DNA from: an uncultured Lachnospiraceae bacterium
GTDB taxonomy: Bacteria > Bacillota > Clostridia > Lachnospirales > Lachnospiraceae
Direction: 5' to 3'
Assembly (NCBI GenBank): GCA_947565425.1
Contig: CANOFW010000012.1
Coordinates: forward strand, 1-64,000
DNA: 64,000 nucleotides
How positions within the stretch are numbered: the stretch's first letter is position 1; each line of letters begins with the position of its first letter. Of this stretch, positions 61,838 through 64,000 are shown in pieces. The notes beneath the pieces were generated by a model that was not told where the DNA came from, made no database searches, and worked only from the letters and a program-made list of their open reading frames with translations. The position numbers were made by a program, and so were the translations under genes.

Positions 61838-63271
61838 ATGAAAAATCTAAGAAAAACGAAAATTATTTGTACGTTGGGACCGGCGACTGACCGGGATGAC
61901 GTGCTGCGGCAGTTGATGATAGAGGGTATGAATGTTGCCCGTTTCAATTTCTCTCATGGGAGCCATGAAGAACAGGGAGAACGTCTGAAAAAAGTGCAGG
62001 AGCTCAGGGAGGAGTTAAATCTCCCCATTGCTACTTTGCTGGACACTAAGGGGCCGGAAATACGCTTGCGTGAACTGGAGGGCGGCAAAGCGGAATTGGT
62101 GGCAGGTCAGAAGTTTGTGCTGACAACCGAGGAGATGATTGGAAACGCACAAAAAGTTTCCATTACATATAAAGAGCTTGTGAAGGACGTACAGCCGGGA
62201 TCAAGAATTCTCATTGATGACGGCCTGATTGCGCTTGACGTGGAAGAAGTGGATGATACGGAAATTTCCTGCCGTGTCATTAACGGCGGCATGATTTCCA
62301 ACAAGAAGGGCGTCAATGTGCCGGACGTGGAATTGTCCATGCCTTATATCAGCGAGAAGGATTATCAAGACATCGTATTTGGCATAGAAAATGATTTTGA
62401 CTTTATTGCGGCTTCTTTTGTGCGCACGGCAGATGACGTTATGCAGATTCGTAAAATCTTTGCGGAGAAAAACTGCCGCAATGTCAATATTATTTCCAAG
62501 ATAGAGAATATGCAGGGCGTGCAGAATATTGATGAAATTATCCAGGTGTCAGACGGCATTATGGTGGCGAGAGGCGATATGGGTGTGGAAATTCCCTTAG
62601 AGGACGTGCCTTCCATTCAGAAAATGATCATCAAGAAGGTAGTCAATGCCGGAAAACAGGTGATTACGGCGACGCAGATGCTTGATTCTATGATGAAGAA
62701 TCCAAGGCCGACCAGAGCTGAGGCCACGGATGTGGCAAATGCTATCTACGATGGGACGAGCGCGATTATGCTTTCCGGGGAGACAGCAGCAGGTATGTAT
62801 CCGGTAGAATCGGTGAAGACTATGGTTAAGATTGCCGTTCGCACGGAGCAGGATATTAACTACACAGCACGCTTTAAACAGCGGGAGGCGGAGGCTCCTG
62901 ATATCACCAACGCCATCTCCCATGCTACCTGTACGACGGCGATGGATTTGGATGCAGCGGCCATCATTACGGTTACCTGGTCCGGGGAGACGGCGCGCAT
63001 GATTTCCAAATATCGTCCTTGTTGCAATATTATCGGCGGCAGCATCAACCAGAAAGTTTGTCGTCAGTTAAATCTTTCCTGGGGTGTGACACCTTTGGAA
63101 GTCAAACAGAAGGAAGATACCGATGAACTGTTTTCACATGCCGTAGAGATGGCAGAGCAGGCCGGCTTAGTTTCTGTGGGTGATATCACAGTCATCACAG
63201 CCGGGGTTCCCTTGAGCGTCCCAGGGAACACGAACTTATTAAAAGTACATGTTGTAACTGGAAAAGAATAA
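61838..63271 (+). CDS. pyk: Pyruvate kinase
   Basis: Converts phosphoenolpyruvate and ADP to pyruvate and ATP, last step of glycolysis. The 477-residue form lacks the extra C-terminal PEP-utiliser-like domain found in Bacillus and many Firmicute enzymes. Motifs: [59 protein letters not shown] with the active-site Lys/Glu, [16 protein letters not shown], and [41 protein letters not shown], the family signature. The C-terminal allosteric domain spans about 350-477. AAAGGAG lies about 9 bases before the ATG. The promoter carries a striking dyad. A lipoprotein amidase gene starts 17 bp after the stop. Confidence 0.97.
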   Translation: MKNLRKTKIICTLGPATDRDDVLRQLMIEGMNVARFNFSHGSHEEQGERLKKVQELREELNLPIATLLDTKGPEIRLRELEGGKAELVAGQKFVLTTEEMIGNAQKVSITYKELVKDVQPGSRILIDDGLIALDVEEVDDTEISCRVINGGMISNKKGVNVPDVELSMPYISEKDYQDIVFGIENDFDFIAASFVRTADDVMQIRKIFAEKNCRNVNIISKIENMQGVQNIDEIIQVSDGIMVARGDMGVEIPLEDVPSIQKMIIKKVVNAGKQVITATQMLDSMMKNPRPTRAEATDVANAIYDGTSAIMLSGETAAGMYPVESVKTMVKIAVRTEQDINYTARFKQREAEAPDITNAISHATCTTAMDLDAAAIITVTWSGETARMISKYRPCCNIIGGSINQKVCRQLNLSWGVTPLEVKQKEDTDELFSHAVEMAEQAGLVSVGDITVITAGVPLSVPGNTNLLKVHVVTGKE

Positions 63272-63288
63272 GTGGGAAAGGTAAGCGA

Positions 63289-64000
63289 ATGAAGAAATAT
63301 AATTTTGTTTTAATTTTCGTTATGCTGTTTGCTCTGCTGCTGGGCGGTTGTGCTGGCAAAGAGGATGCGCCCAAGCAGAAGGAGCCGATTGCGACTGAGA
63401 AATATGAGGATAGCGAGAAAAGGGATAACGCACAGGAACGGACCGAAGAAGAGAGGACTGCCGGGAAAGAAAGCCCGGAGGATGGGAACAATAAGAAAGA
63501 GGATGAAGCGCAGACAGAGGACACAGATTTAGAGAACGAAAGCGCAGTCCCATCTTTAAACGCTGACACGGTAACGTATGCGCAGGAAGAAGTTATGACG
63601 ACGACTTCCGTCAATGTGAGAAAATATCCCTCCACAGACAGCGAGGTCTATGAGACTGTGCCCCGCAGAAGCAATTTTACGAGGACAGCGGATGACGGAA
63701 CCTGGAGCGAGGTACAGATAGGTGATAAGGAGTATTATATTGCATCGGAATTTCTGATGCTGGCGTCGGAAGTGACAGACAATGGTTATCTGGTGGTGAT
63801 AGATGCTGGACACCAGGCGCAGGGCAACAGCGAGCAGGAGCCTATTGGACCGGGTGCATCCGAGTCAAAGCCTAAGGTTGCCAGCGGCACAACTGGCTGT
63901 GCCACTGGGCTGAAAGAATATGAGCTTACGCTCCAGGTATCTTTAAAATTACAGGAAGAGTTGGAAGCTAGAGGTTATCAGGTAATGATGGTGCGCACCA
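63289..64000 (+). CDS. Lipoprotein N-acetylmuramoyl-L-alanine amidase, 5' part (cut by window end)
   Basis: The first 237 codons of a gene that runs past the right edge. A lipoprotein signal ([16 protein letters not shown], Cys21 in a good LGGC lipobox) is followed by a very charged Glu/Lys/Asp linker (about 22-95), an SH3-type domain (about 100-155, [20 protein letters not shown] ... [15 protein letters not shown]) and the start of an Amidase_3 domain: [14 protein letters not shown] with the first zinc His, [17 protein letters not shown] with the zinc Glu, and GYQVMMVRT. It would cleave peptidoglycan stem peptides at the membrane-wall interface. GGGAAAGG precedes the ATG. It starts 17 bp after pyk and probably shares its transcript. 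Confidence 0.88.
   Translation, partial: MKKYNFVLIFVMLFALLLGGCAGKEDAPKQKEPIATEKYEDSEKRDNAQERTEEERTAGKESPEDGNNKKEDEAQTEDTDLENESAVPSLNADTVTYAQEEVMTTTSVNVRKYPSTDSEVYETVPRRSNFTRTADDGTWSEVQIGDKEYYIASEFLMLASEVTDNGYLVVIDAGHQAQGNSEQEPIGPGASESKPKVASGTTGCATGLKEYELTLQVSLKLQEELEARGYQVMMVRT

Overview
The window is about 64 kb of a low-to-mid GC Firmicute chromosome. The gene set points to an anaerobic gut Lachnospiraceae-type clostridium: PyrK/PyrD respiratory-type dihydroorotate dehydrogenase, a rubredoxin-fused glutamate synthase domain, phosphotransacetylase, LytR-CpsA-Psr (LCP) wall ligases, several secreted wall hydrolases carrying fibronectin type III repeats, and a single RND transporter without an outer-membrane partner. 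Genus-level placement is inference. No rRNA, tRNA, CRISPR array, phage or complete insertion sequence was seen. Most genes run on the + strand, and many sit behind clear TTGnnn-17-TAnnnT sigma-A promoters that I could place by eye.

Layout. 1-152: two copies of a palindromic repeat. 180-1517: K+ uptake regulator (TrkA/KtrA type) and a DUF1653 protein. 1580-4755 (minus): an FtsX/MacB-type permease gene split by a roughly 130-bp structured palindromic element, with a lost start codon and no partner ATPase, so a decaying gene. 5140-9099: pyrC-pyrF-pyrK-pyrD operon. 9194-25340: about 16 kb lying between pyrD and pyrE, holding an AAA-ATPase/PD-(D/E)XK protein, a rubredoxin-GltB protein, a giant secreted GH127 glycosidase, two hybrid histidine kinases and an overlapping pair of an unknown 137-residue protein and a secreted nuclease. 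25529-27154: pyrE with its own promoter, a previously overlooked 50-residue membrane peptide, a VanZ-like protein and a small membrane protein. 27196-33731: M29-type aminopeptidase, LysM-GH18 protein, chemoreceptor, pta. 33994-41866: RND transporter with a large coiled-coil insertion, valS behind a short terminator-containing leader, and a first LCP protein.

41963-58713 is a cell-envelope region: FN3 protein, diguanylate cyclase, FN3-bearing amidase and glucosaminidase, a double-domain glycosyltransferase, a zinc-ribbon peptide, a polyprenyl-phosphate sugar transferase, two more glycosyltransferases, a second LCP protein and glmS. Together they can supply GlcNAc precursors, build a lipid-linked glycopolymer, attach it to peptidoglycan and remodel the wall. 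58817-64000 holds an HtrA protease with a repeat-rich cytosolic tail, carbamate kinase, pyruvate kinase behind a promoter flanked by a long dyad, and the start of a lipoprotein amidase cut by the window edge.

The most unusual non-coding objects are a 301-bp element at 55309-55609 that folds end to end into one hairpin, the structured insertion inside the FtsX gene, the dyad framing the pyk promoter, and the short attenuator-like leader of valS. The most interesting protein-level points are the nuclease gene pair, a kinase receiver domain that has lost its phosphoacceptor aspartate, the RND coiled-coil insert with DPSQM repeats, and the split pyr operon.
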